Source: Antedon mediterranea
Taxonomy: Eukaryota > Echinodermata > Crinoidea > Comatulida > Antedonidae
Assembly (NCBI RefSeq): GCF_964355755.1
Contig: NC_092670.1
Span: 41,217,795 to 41,281,794, forward strand
DNA length: 64,000 nt
Direction of reading: 5' to 3'
Of the stretch, positions 28,531 through 39,884 are shown piece by piece; the first letter of the stretch is position 1; every line of letters begins with the position of its first letter. The notes beneath the pieces were generated by a model. The model had not been told where the DNA came from, did not search any database, and saw nothing but the letters and a program-made list of their open reading frames with translations. The position numbers and the translations under genes were made by a program.

Positions 28531-28709
28531 AAAAGTTGAAACTTAAAACTTAATTACAATATAGAGAAGAACTGCTGAAAATGTATTGTGTATGCTATTA
28601 ATGTTTGATACTGCATTCCAAGACCAATAAGACAACATATTTACAGACAGCATTGAATTCAATAGCCAAGAAAGAATAGAAGGTTTATGTCTGCCTAAGC
28701 CAATAATAA

Positions 28710-29510
28710 TAATAATAATAAATAACATTTTTAAAGCGCAAGAGACAAAGGTTTCAAAGCGCTGTGTTTTCCAAGATCTGTGCAAGTAGTAGCGTGTGAT
28801 TATGCTTCTCTGAAGAGATGAGTTTTGAGTTTAGTTTTAAATGTGATTACAGATTTTGATGAGCGTATTTCGAGGGGTAGAGTGTTCCAGAGTTTTGGGG
28901 CTGCGACAGCGAAAGCACGATCACCGTAAAACCGAGTTCTGGAACGGGGTCCAGGTTTTAGAAGAAGTCTGCTGGATGAACGAAGTGTAGAGTTTGTTGA
29001 CGGAGTAATGATGTCACATATGTAGGCTGGAGCACATCCGTTGATGGCCTTATATGTCAGCAACAGGATTTTAAAACGAATGCGCAGATCTACAGGCAAC
29101 CAGTGTAAGTCACGTAAAACGGGAGAAATATGTTCATGTCGTTTAGTGCCAGTGATAAGTCTTGCGGCGGAATTTTGGATTCGTTGAAGAGGAGACAGAT
29201 AAGAAGTTGGTAGGCCGTACAGAAGCGAGTTATTACAGTCCAGACGAGATGAAACAAAAGCATGAACAAGACGTTCAGTTGATGTTTTGTCAAGGTACTT
29301 ACGAATCTGGCCGATCTGGTAAATTCCAAAGGAAGCACCACGGCAAACATTACGAATGTGTTCTTTTAAACCGAGGCTGTTGTCTAGTTGGACGCCAAGA
29401 TTTCTGGCTGAGCTGGAGGTAGAGACACTAGTATCTCCAATGAACAATGACACAGCAAAAGTGGGATTTAGCTGAGAACTACTACTGTACATACAATGCA
29501 CCAGACATTC
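28710..29510 (-). mobile_element. 5'-truncated non-LTR retrotransposon (CR1/L2-like reverse transcriptase tail)
   Basis: The frame 29501-28800 encodes the C-terminal part of a reverse transcriptase: ARNLGVQLDNSLGLKEHIR, HAFVSSRLDCNNSLLYGLP, SPVLRDLHWLPVDLRIRFK and APKLWNTLPLEIRSS, a block typical of CR1/L2-type LINEs. No stops or frameshifts were seen within it. The 3' end reads gcgctttaaaaatg followed by a TTA/TTG microsatellite (about 28700-28735), the tail expected for that group instead of poly(A). The catalytic YADD region and endonuclease are missing. Confidence 0.88.
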
Positions 29511-30530
29511 AAAACCTACTCATTTCATATTGGAAAATAAACTTCTGTAAAAAATGCTGCTAACATATTTAAAATTGTTTTTGAATAAATTCACTACAGC
29601 CAGTAGATTATATAGTATTAATAATGTGTATAGTATGTGTATTATTTTCTGGTTCCTTTTGATAAAAATGTGTACGACCTGAAGAAAATTTCTATAAAAC
29701 AATTGATGTTTAAATATTTAAATAGGTTTTATTCTGGTTTTATGAAATAAACACATTTATTTTGAAAACCTACAAAATACTGTACTTACAAAAATTCATA
29801 AAATATTCATATTTATTGTTAAAGGCCAGGTACGGGCAAAGAATTTCTATTGATCATACATTCCAATAATTATCGATCTATAGCTTCCCCTATGTTTCAT
29901 CATTTTTGGGATTTTATTTGTATTACCTTGTTGAAAGTGGGGGGGGGGGGGGGGGATAAGTTCAAATTACACATTAAAATCGCTATTTTTTTGTACACAA
30001 ATGTTTTAACTAGAGAGGCATTTTTTAAAAACTGTTAAAAATGTTATCAGATGACTTAATATAGGTAATATAACTTGAGTTTTACGTTCCTGGTGTTTTA
30101 TTTCAACTTCTGATAATTTTATTTTTGTGCTATAGCAAAAATGATCCACCGTATGCCCACCATCCTTTTTTCATTTTCTAGGGAGTCACCAGACATGTTA
30201 TTACATTAGGTTAAACTACTGAAAAAAAAATTGTGCCTATTATTGCAGAATTGTGGCAAATTTTGTATTTGACCATTTAAAGGGAAATTCATGTTTTTCG
30301 TCATGTTTTCTGTTATACACATATTTCATTTATGTACAATTAACCAAATATTATGTTTAAAATTCATGCCTGTACCTGAGCTTTAAAACAGTACAACTCA
30401 TGACATGAAAATACCTATATCTACTAAACAGTACAACTCATGACATGAAAATACCTATATCTACTAAACTGTGTACAGCTTTAAAGGTGACAAATTTGGT
30501 ATTTCACACTTTCTCCCATAACATTTTACT
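29511..30530. other. Intergenic, no gene seen
   Basis: AT-rich sequence. Contains a 17-base G run at 29939-29955 and two copies of a 40-bp unit (aaacagtacaactcatgaca plus tgaaaatacctatatctact) at 30387-30468. Confidence 0.6.
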
Positions 30531-30752
30531 TTCCGGGAATGCCAAACCCTTCCTGGTGGTTTCCATGACATCTTACTTTCCGGGAATGCCAAACCCTTCC
30601 TGGTGGTTTCCATGACATCTTACTTTCCAGGAATGCCAAACCCTTCCTGGTGGTTTCCATGACATCTTACTTTCCAGGAATGCCAAACCCTTCCCGGTGG
30701 TTTCCATGACATCTTACTTTCCGGGAATGCCAAACCCTTCCCGGTGGTTTCT
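30520..30752 (-). repeat. 47-bp x ~5 array covering the reductase stop codon
   Basis: Units on the plus strand read cttactttccgggaatgcca plus aacccttcctggtggtttccatgacat. The rightmost copy is the true end of the reading frame (REGFGIPGK-stop, stop at 30716-30714). The others lie in the 3'UTR and repeat the last codons, the TAA and following bases. Confidence 0.93.
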
Positions 30753-31789
30753 CATGGCATGTGCATGCCAATCTAATTGGGTAAGAAGTCTCTTTGCTCC
30801 AGACTCCATATGGTCATTCAGAGGTTTGCCTTCTTCATCCAGACTCTTGTTAGTTTGAGGTAATCCAAAAATATTTGACACACTGATGCATCCAATTTCA
30901 CCCAATAAAGCACGGAGCTGTATGGCTGCCCTCATTCCTCCATACTGTCCTAAAAAAGAGAATTTTAGAGCTTAATAAAATGCAGTCTCTATGATAATGA
31001 TAACTATTGCAACAGCTTAATAATAAATGATATACTCACCTGGAGAGTAGCAAACGATTCCTGAAGGTTTATATGAAAAGCTGCTGCCTGGGAAGTGGTC
31101 CAAGAGATTAGCAAGTGCTGGTGGAATGCTATGATTGTACTCTCCAGTAATGACAACATAACCGTCGGCTTCCTTTATTCTGTTTCCCAGATCAACCAAT
31201 AACGGAGGAGCTTCAGATGGATTCTTATAAAAGTGAAGAGGTTTCTTGAGTAGTGGCAAATTTAGTTCTTGGGCATCTAAAATAACATAAATTACATTTA
31301 GTTAATTGCTTTGAGCAGAATGTGGAAATTATCATTCAATTATAATAAATTTGTTCTTACAAAAACAACACGTTAATCTTTAATTTATTAGAAAACCCAT
31401 TAACTTGATTTAAAACCAGGATACATAGCTCAGGTCAAGGCGATCGCGTAGCCTTTTGGCAAAATAATTAGTACTGTCGATCGGTGTCAATCACAATAAA
31501 TTTGATATTGTTCATAAACTGTAAATCACCACGATGAAGGCGCGGCTGCTAATACCACAAAGCAATCAAAGACGGACGATCAATCACAGCTGTGTTACTT
31601 ATGGCCTACACGCGATCTCGATACCCTGGTATTGTGGCTAGCTTACTTACCCCGTTACTTACCCATAAAATCTACGTCGTGGCCTGCTTTTAGCAAGAAG
31701 TTTTGCATAAATTTTGCAACACGTAATCCAAGTCTGTTTTCTCGTACAGTTCCAAGGAAAAGTACGTATTTCAATGGTTTGCTAGCCAT
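30714..31789 (-). CDS. NAD(P)H-dependent FMN reductase-like flavoprotein
   Basis: Three exons (31789-31663, 31276-31040, 30949-30714) join in phase to 199 aa, a usual length for the family. The flavodoxin-like fold is indicated by a first strand and FMN phosphate loop (VLFLGTVRENRLGLRVAKFM), by the family hallmark TGEYNHSIPPALANLLDHF and by YSPGQYGGMRAAIQLRALL. These enzymes pass electrons from NAD(P)H to FMN and then to quinones or other acceptors; the physiological substrate here is unknown. Such genes are common in bacteria, fungi and some invertebrates. Three introns-and-exons of ordinary type argue against recent bacterial transfer. There is no signal peptide, so it is probably cytosolic. 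The last codons and stop are tandemly repeated downstream. Confidence 0.9.
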
Positions 31790-33034
31790 ATTATTATTGT
31801 GACCCTTCGATTTACTGTTTACAGTACTTGTTCGTCCTTCTTCGTGTAAACACTCGCATTAAATGACACAGCAAATTGCAGTACTGTACTGTGTTATGTA
31901 GCTAGTTCTATTCGGATCGTATTTCATTCATACAGACTAATCCAAACATAATACTATACCAGCCCGAGTTACCACCGCGCATGCGTAAGATAAGAAGACA
32001 CCGACTTTGTGCGAAAATTGTAATGCGAAACCCCCACCTCCTCCCACCCCATGGCCTGCTACCCCTCCCCTGGGGCTAAGCCTAAGACAATTTTGAAAAA
32101 ACAAAATGGAAATGGCACTTATAATTGAAATTTGAAACGAAATATTGGAGCTCAACTATGAACATTTCGAAAAACAGAGTTGCTCGGTCCCCGACAACAT
32201 TTGTTTAAATATGAAACAAATAATTGGTATTATATATCTCTGTAAATTGTAAACGATTATTTGATGATCTAGTTTATTTTGATATTTGAATCCTCATTGT
32301 TAACCTAACCAATTTAAATGAGCAGTTGAAACACATAGTAGATTTGTGTGATATAAATACGGACAATCAATTCTAAAAAGACACATTATATGCTATTATT
32401 ATTCTGTGGACAGGACAACATGCAATGAGTAAAAGGGATATATTACAAATAAAAAATAATAAAAGAAAAACAATACTTATTATTTTCCATTAAAAAAAAC
32501 ATCGGTAGAGGTTCGAACCCAATCTACTAGAGCTGAGAGCACTCAAACCTGAGCATTAACCGTTACGCCACAAAGTAGTATATGACTGAACAGCTGATAA
32601 TAGTCTATTTATACGTGTATTACGCAATTCATCATTACGTTAGTCGTAACAGCTGCACGTATGTGTCGTGGGTTCGATTCCCACGCTGGTCGATGGAATA
32701 GAGTTAAAGCTATGCGAGCAACTGTGTTGGGGTTCACAGAATTATACGTCCGCCTTTCCACCACACATCATGAGGCGACAACATCAATGGATGGACATCA
32801 GGAGTGCTGAGGCAAGGAGAGCACATTTAATATCTTTTTTTTTCATTTAATTTTTTTTCAACCTGTATTCGATCTCGTAAATTTTATGTTTGCCGTTTTT
32901 TTTAAAAAGAAATTGAATTTATATTTCATCGCAACATCTATTTTTATGTGCTTGTGCGGCTGCGGGATTATTCTTTCGATCTCCTGCATTTTATATTTAG
33001 CGCCCTCAATTTTAAGAACACCCGCGTTAGCTTA
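31790..33034. other. Intergenic, repeat remnants only
   Basis: No gene was recognised. A C-rich stretch lies at 32030-32080. Two tRNA-like B-box segments are described separately. A B box on the plus strand, gggttcgattccca (32670-32683), has no convincing A box at the expected distance. Confidence 0.5.
32507..32575 (-). mobile_element. tRNA-derived SINE head or tRNA pseudogene
   Basis: On the minus strand an A-box-like tggcgtaacggt is followed about 40 bp later by a perfect B box ggttcgaacc and then a T-run. These are internal RNA polymerase III promoter elements. The acceptor and T stems do not pair, so it is not a working tRNA gene. Confidence 0.5.
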
Positions 33035-33041
33035 CCTTGGT

Positions 33042-34692
33042 CAAAGATAGTGTAGTAGGAAGATGTTACACTTCGCTCAAAAATTAGAGAACCGCTCGAG
33101 ATAGGGCGCCTCTCACGACGAGTAGGGATAGACGAATCTGAAAGATGAGGAGCGCAATAGCAAATCCCAACGAAAATGGTGTTTTCGGCAATAAATTGTA
33201 AAAATAAGCCACAAAAAACATAAAACTTCTTTTTTTTTCTTTATTATACAAAGTTAAAAATTAATATGATGTTTTCATACTGTTTTTGGATCTTTTTAAT
33301 TGTTAATACATTTATTTGGAGTGAGTTTTGGAATGACATGACTGTAAACACTGAGCTAGGATCAGGAGGAGGCTTACGCGCGCCTGTAGACGCAATCATG
33401 AATGGATGCTGGTCATCTCGTACCCAAACCAACCCGTACCCAAACCAACCCGTACCCAAACCAACCCGTACCCATAAAAACTCTTACTCATCTTGGTAAA
33501 CACCAGTCAAGTCTGAAGTCATAATGCACATTTTACAGTATTGTTGTTGGCAAACAATATATGATTTATGAATAAATGATAGCAATTCTTCTGCAATTTC
33601 AATATTTTCTATACAGCAATTTCTAAAAACTCTAGGGGTAGGTAGAAATTATTCTTTTTCTATAGATTAATATAGAATTCTAAAACTTCTATATATAGAT
33701 TCTACAGAACATTTTTTGTAAGGGTAGTATAATAAAAGGGGCTAAAGTAGGCCTCCCCACGGATATTTTTTTCTTTGATATACCTTACCAATATTAATGA
33801 TGAACTCATCGGCTTATATTATTATCGATAATGTTAGGCATTACATAATCATGGCAAATTACGATGAATGCACGAAAGTTCGGAGTGTTACAAGCATAAT
33901 ATAATAATTAGTTATTATTAAATTATTTAAATTAATAGATAATTAACAATAATTGTTTTTTTTTTAAGTAAAAAAAACATACCCGTAGTCCTATATTCCT
34001 ATTGAATGTTGCGGCCTACTGGTACCGTATTCATTGTATATGTTTCCCCTTATAGACGACTATTTGTATAATAATTAATATTATTGATTACAATAGAGAT
34101 TGATTGATTGATTACACATGCCATACTACCTATTCTCTTTTATTACCCATTTAGAAATAAACCATACGTAATCGATTATTATATAGGCATACACATTGTA
34201 GGCCTATTATTATTACCACTAATAGGCCCCTAATATATTTATTCACTCTGATAAAAAAGTGTTTCTAAAGCTAGGTATTACATTCTTTATCTCTGTCCAA
34301 TGTTAACAATTAAATGTAAATAATAATTTTTTTAAAGTTAAGTTGATTTGCAAATAAAAACATTAAAATAAAAGAAATAAAATATGGTAGATATTCCAGG
34401 TACCTAAACAATTCCAGGTAATTGAAACACAAATTTGTATTCCAAAACATAAAAATATGATTCATTTGCACTTTCTATAAAGATAACATTACATTTTATA
34501 TGTTAATTCGTATTAAATCTTAATTTTACAATCATATTATTCTACTGTTATAATAGCCTATTTCCTATACAATAACTTTCCGTATCCCTACTCGACGTGC
34601 GAGGCGCCCTTTAAATTTAGCTCCATGTTGTCTAGCTTTTATTTGCATTGAACGAATAGGAAGTGTAACATCTTCCTACTACACTATCTTTG
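33042..34692. mobile_element. Non-autonomous DNA transposon, 33-bp perfect TIRs and 7-bp TSD
   Basis: The left end starts caaagatagtgtagtaggaa and matches the right end in reverse complement over 33 bp without mismatch. CCTTGGT lies directly outside both ends (33035-33041 and 34693-34699). A subterminal pair agggcgcctc / gaggcgccct with gagtagggata / tatccctactc is also inverted. The 1.65-kb interior has no transposase frame; it contains a short gtacccaaaccaaccc x3 repeat (33420-33472). CA...TG ends with a 7-bp duplication would fit the P superfamily, by inference. Confidence 0.88.
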
Positions 34693-34699
34693 CCTTGGT

Positions 34700-35178
34700 G
34701 ATGATAGGGCGGCCGCTGCGTGACCAATCAAATTGGTCGTCGCGACGAAAACAGCAAAGTACAACAACTTTATGTATCGACGATTCACCGTAGTGAACTT
34801 AAACCTTGTGTAAGTTTCTCATGTTTTACAAAAGAGGATAGGTCCGGGGATAGGTCAGGGAGGGCCAGCATATGTTTCACAATTAACATTGATTTATCCT
34901 TAAATGTAAAGGTAAGACTCAATTACTTGTATTGTGTCACATTCATAAAAATAGCCCACAAAAGGGACTATCCCTAAACCTTACACGAGTATGCCCTCTA
35001 CTGTACTGGACAGGCTATAACAACTAGTAGTAGTAGGTGGTGGTCTAATAAAAACCCAGAGAAAAGATAAGGGAGACAGACGACCACCAGCAGTTCTCAT
35101 ATTCTACTGTATTCTATCTATCAGAAGAAACACAAAATGACAAAATGCTAGTAACACAGCGTACTCTTTCCGGATGCT
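34700..35178. other. Intergenic spacer between two transposons
   Basis: No gene was seen. An 85-codon frame at 34720-34977 has no recognisable features. Confidence 0.5.
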
Positions 35179-36934
35179 AGTCAAGTCGCCCCATCGCAAA
35201 GTCGCCCCATACAAAGTCGCCCCTTACACAGTCGCCCCATCGCAAAGTCGCCCCAAAACAAAGTCGCCCCGACACAGTCGCCCCATCGCAAAGTCGCCCC
35301 ATCGCAAAGTCGCCCCAACGCAACGTCGCCCCATCGCAAAGTCGCCCCATCACAAAGTCGCCCTATCGCAAAGTCGCCCCAAAACGTTAAAAAATAGTTT
35401 ACAAGTGCGTAAAATGTCGCAATGATACACAAAATAACACGGAACGTGTAGGCATAAAAAGGGGAAGCCCCGCCATGTAGTTTCAGGTCACACGATCGGC
35501 ACGCACCACCATCATCAGAGAGGAAGCCCCCGACTAATCACTCCGCGGTCGCACTAACGTGCTAGCTTACCAGAGGGAAACCCCCGTAATTACTCCGCCG
35601 TTGTCGCACTACAACGCACCATCTGAAGATGGGGAAACCCCGCCGGAGTTTTACGATGATATCAGTCGCGTTCGAAATCGGTCGCGTTTAAATTTGGTCG
35701 CGATAAAATGATGTTATACGATCTAGATTATATACATAGTATTACGTAATGAACATTGATTGTAAGCCTGGAAAGGCAATCCCATCATTATATCCATTAT
35801 AAAATTGCATCATATCACCACTATATGTCGTAAATGATGACGTGCGTGTGTGTATTCGTCGTACGTCCGTGTACGTATTATTCCGTGCCTCTTCACGGTC
35901 TTGTTTAATTTAAAATTAAATAAATACCCGATATGAGGATATTTATTAGGCATGATAATTAGAATGTTCTAGGCCTAACCAAAAGGGTTGAAAAGAATTT
36001 CTTCAGTAAAATGATCATTGTGCTGTTGAATAAAAGGCGACTCGCCATCTGAAACATTCTCTGAAACCAATCGGAACTGCGCCGTCTTTCTGCTGACCGT
36101 CGGGGATTGCTCTTTTTAAAAAACACGCACACGATACTGTACGATGGTTTTTCCATGGTCAAAATGTAGCGTTTTAATTTTACTAAAATACCTGCATGTA
36201 AAACAATCATATCGGCGATGAAATCCTTTTTTTTTAATTTCTTTATTTTGAAAAGTCATTATAAAATTAAGACACATAACTTGTCAATAAATGCAAAATG
36301 ATCAATAAGTAGCCTATAACACTCATTGTCTTACAACACTGTTATTGTTTTAACTACTGTAAATCTATAGGAAGGCCTAGGCTACTACACATTTATACAT
36401 TTATTATAATTATTATCCTAAAAAATTAGCTGGTATCCACGCGTAGGTTGAAGAAAGATTCGTAATTGTGGCTCTGGTAACTAATTTTAAAATCATATTA
36501 AATTAACATTTTCGAAACTATAAATCAGGGATAGGCCTAATCTTTTTAGAACTTTCAAACAAGGGACTATTTTTTTAATGATTTTTAATAAAAAGCACAT
36601 CACTCCATTAAAACCTTAAAAATTAAAACACAAATTATGTATATAGGATAAACATTATACTGTATACGACATTTAGCGCGACCAAAGTAACAACGCAATC
36701 GATATCAAACGCAACCAATATGATTAAAACCGTGGGCGACTTTGCGATGGGGCGACTTTGCGTTGGGGCGACTTTGCGATGGGGCGAATTTCCGATGGGG
36801 CGACTTTGTAATGGGGCGACTTTGCGATGGGGCGACTGTGCCGGGGCGACTTTGTTTTGGGGCGACTTTGCGATGGGGCGACTTTGTATTGGGCGACTTT
36901 GTATGGGGCGACTTTGCGATGGGGCGACTTGACT
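35179..36934. mobile_element. Non-autonomous DNA element with GTCGCCCC terminal arrays in opposite orientation
   Basis: The ends agtcaagtcgccccatcgca and its reverse complement are perfect inverted repeats. Inside each end the ~16-bp unit (gtcgccccatcgcaaa with variants) is repeated about 13 times: 35184-35385 on one strand and 36728-36930 on the other. The interior has no transposase; it carries GC-rich motifs (ggggaaaccccgcc) and ggtcgcg boxes near 35670-35700 and 36677. No clear target-site duplication was found. The short frames across the arrays are repeat products. Confidence 0.75.
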
Positions 36935-37090
36935 GGATCCCCTCTTTCCACGTATATATAGTGCATGTTTATTCAGAATGTTTAAACAGTACAGAACAAA
37001 TCTAGGGAAGTGGAGAAGAGACAAGAAGAGTGTAGTGCATATAAATGATGAGTTTGTACTAAAATATTTTGAATGTTGTTGAACTATCGT

Positions 37091-38592
37091 TATTTACCTC
37101 CGCCAAGAAGGAGGTATATGTAATCGGTAGCGGGTGTTTGTTTGTTTGTCTGTTTGTCTGTTTGTTTGTTACTTGGCAAAAAGAATTTTGCCAAGTATAG
37201 TATTTACTTTGTAAGTATAGTATTTACTTTGTAAGTATAGTATTTACTTTGTTTGTATGTTTGTTTGTTTGTTAGCACGATAGCGCCTACAGTTTTCAAG
37301 TTATTCTTCTGAATTTTTGGGTGTAGATAGGTATATACAGTACTTTCAGACCATGCCTATTGAAAGTCAACAAAATTAGTTTATTAATAACTTCACAAAT
37401 AACAAAAATGATATTATTTTCAGACTGGCTAGTGTTCAAAGATAGGAGACAATTTTTCAAAAGCCGGTGAGCAGTTTTAAAGTAACACGTAAACTGAAAT
37501 TACATTTTCTCGAGAACTACTTACAGAACATGCCTATTGATTTTCAGGTAAATTGATATATTGTTTGTCACAAAAGCTTATCTTCCGTACGATATATTAA
37601 ATAGCACGCATTCTGTCTTTTTTTAACATAGACATATTCTTTGATATGGACCAAAACATTAGTCGACTGGTCAAGCGGTTAAGCTTACTACATGGGTTAA
37701 GGCAGAGGCGCCGCAAATCGGCACAGTTTCAAGACACTCCTCGATCATTATTCTGGTCAATCTTGATTTTAGAAAGGTCATTGTTGCAATGCCAAAGTTG
37801 TTTGTATCCAACAATTATTTAAACAAATTATTAACCCCAGCAAGATTTTAACAATGTAAAGCTAATACCTAAAGCAAAAAAAATGTATCTTTCAACATGC
37901 TCCGAGTCCGAGAGATATATTTTGCCAAGTACTTCACTCAGTTTCTGAGTGCTTTCATTTGTTTGTTTGTTAGCAGGATTACTCAAAAAGTAATTACAAG
38001 ATCTTTACCAAAATGAATGTACAGATAGATATGTGGTCAAGGACCATTCCATTAAATTTTGGGACCATTTCGGACCACGGTCCCAATTCTGGACCACTTT
38101 TTAGTATACTTTTTTAGACCTGCTAGTGTTAAAAGATAGGACAGAATTTTCCAAAAGCCGGCGAGCAGTCTTAAAGTAACAAGTAATCTGAAATTGCATT
38201 TTCTCGAGAACTACTTCATTTTTTAAAACAAGAGCCAAGAGTTATGATTTGTGATTTGTAATTTTAAAACATAATTTGATTTAATGTGCACGTTTTTGGA
38301 TGCGAGTAGTTTAAAAAACCTATTTCTTTTCAAATTCACTCGTTTGATTTTCGCGTTGCTGTTCTATTGTTAGTCAACTGAAGCTATTGTTAATTGAAAG
38401 GCTTGTTACATACCGTAACCATTACACCAAACTCGCATACACGTCATGCTTGTAGTGAAATTAGCCTAAATCACAAACAGCATTAAGACACACACAAATA
38501 TATATATATATTTCTTTTTTACCGGAGAAATCTTATGTAGGAGAATTTTACAGTAGGCGGAGGTATGCACTCTCGGAGTGGCTTTCTAGTTA
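37091..38592 (+). mobile_element. Non-autonomous dispersed element (copy 2), with an internal insertion
   Basis: Same ends as the copy at 2751-3349: tatttacctccgccaag at the left and ggcggaggtatgcactctcg...ctttctagtt at the right. The shared interior from gttagcaggattact to ggaccactttttagtatact is at 37970-38115. About 800 bp (37165-37960) is extra, begins with ttgccaagtatagtatttac-type repeats (x3) and ends near gccaagtacttcactcag, so a related repeat probably inserted here. Confidence 0.75.
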
Positions 38593-39094
38593 ATTATATA
38601 TTTTAGATTAGACCATCTTTTTGAAAAATAACACATGTTAAAAATGTAGTATGTGATTCAAAGATTAAAATCTTATTCTATTTTTATATGGATTTGTTAA
38701 ACCAAAAGGAATATTACTGAAAAAATTACAGATCTCAATGGATAAATAAAATAAGCAAAAAGAAAAACTTTAAACAGCCAAAATGAAATTTCAGAGCTTT
38801 AGGATAAAACAATAATCTAGTTTCCTAAATAACATTAATAATTAATATATTTATTTATGGGTTTTTAAATAATACTTAATTTTAATTAATTATTTTAGTT
38901 TAAATATTATTTTAATTTGTAAATTTTAAATGACAACTTTACCTGGATGAACTTTCATTGTTTAACATGTACAATCCTATATATTTGTTGTTGTATAGTT
39001 TTCAGAACATTGCAATTAATTCTTAAAATAAAGGTTTAAGATGGTTTTAAATAAAATTGACAAAAATGTTTGTGATCAGTTCAGTTAGTAATCA
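38593..39094. other. AT-rich intergenic, nothing recognised
   Basis: Very AT-rich sequence without reading frames, repeats or RNA-gene motifs that I could support. Confidence 0.5.
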
Positions 39095-39266
39095 GCGCAA
39101 AGTTGTGTCTTGATCTAACCGGGTACCCATTTATACACCTGGGTGGAGAGAGGCAAACGTAAGTAAAGTATCTTGCCTAAGGATACAAGCAATGCGGCGA
39201 GAGTGGGATTCGAATCACAATCTCACGATCAGTTGTCCAACGTCCAACATACTGCACCACACGCCC
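39095..39266 (-). mobile_element. tRNA-derived SINE
   Basis: Read on the minus strand: A-box-like tgtggtgcagtatgttgg, B box gattcgaatccc, then a core with ccttaggcaagatactttac and cctctctccacccaggtgta followed by taaatgggtacc. A tRNA-like head followed by such a core is the layout of the V/Deu-type SINE superfamilies of deuterostomes (from memory; needs a library comparison). Confidence 0.7.
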
Positions 39267-39884
39267 TTATTTTAATAGATTTAATAATTTATATTTGTAA
39301 AAAAATAATTTGTTGAAAATTTGCTGGATTTTTACAAGAAGTGTACAGTACTTTATTGTATGTTTATGGTATTTTAAAAGCATTTTTGTTATAATTGAAA
39401 TGTGTTTTGACGTAATTTCTTCATTATGAATATTACACTAGATCTATTTATATAACCATGCAGTATATTAATCGTTGTTTGATCGCATCATTGGTTCTTT
39501 ACACTTTAAAGATTCCATATGAATAATAATACAAACAGAAAGCCATATTAAAAGAAACACAAAAGATGTCAATTGAAAGCAGGAAATACCAGTGAAATAT
39601 TTTAGAAGAAGCTAGCTTCAATCAACTTGTTGTACTTGATAAAATAAAATTTGGTTTTAAATGCATTCTACTGTATTTGTTACAAATTGAAAATTTTTGT
39701 TGGCAATTGACTAAAACCAATGCTTACCATTAGTGGTATTAATGTTTTAGTATGTTCCTAATAATGTCATGTTTGCATGTCATTTTCTAATCCATTTTTA
39801 GCATGTTTTATGTTGCATGCTTTGCTCTTTTTTATAAATATATTTTAATTATGCATATTTTCAGCTTTTAATATCTAACCCATC

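Noticed and set aside
29162-29422. 86-codon plus-strand frame
   Set aside because: Antisense of the LINE reverse transcriptase tail.
32640-32700. tRNA gene on the plus strand (B box gggttcgattccca)
   Set aside because: No A box at the right distance and no cloverleaf; probably a repeat fragment.
35174-37024. Reading frames of 70-129 codons over the GTCGCCCC arrays
   Set aside because: They follow the 16-bp repeat in several frames on both strands and have no protein-like features.
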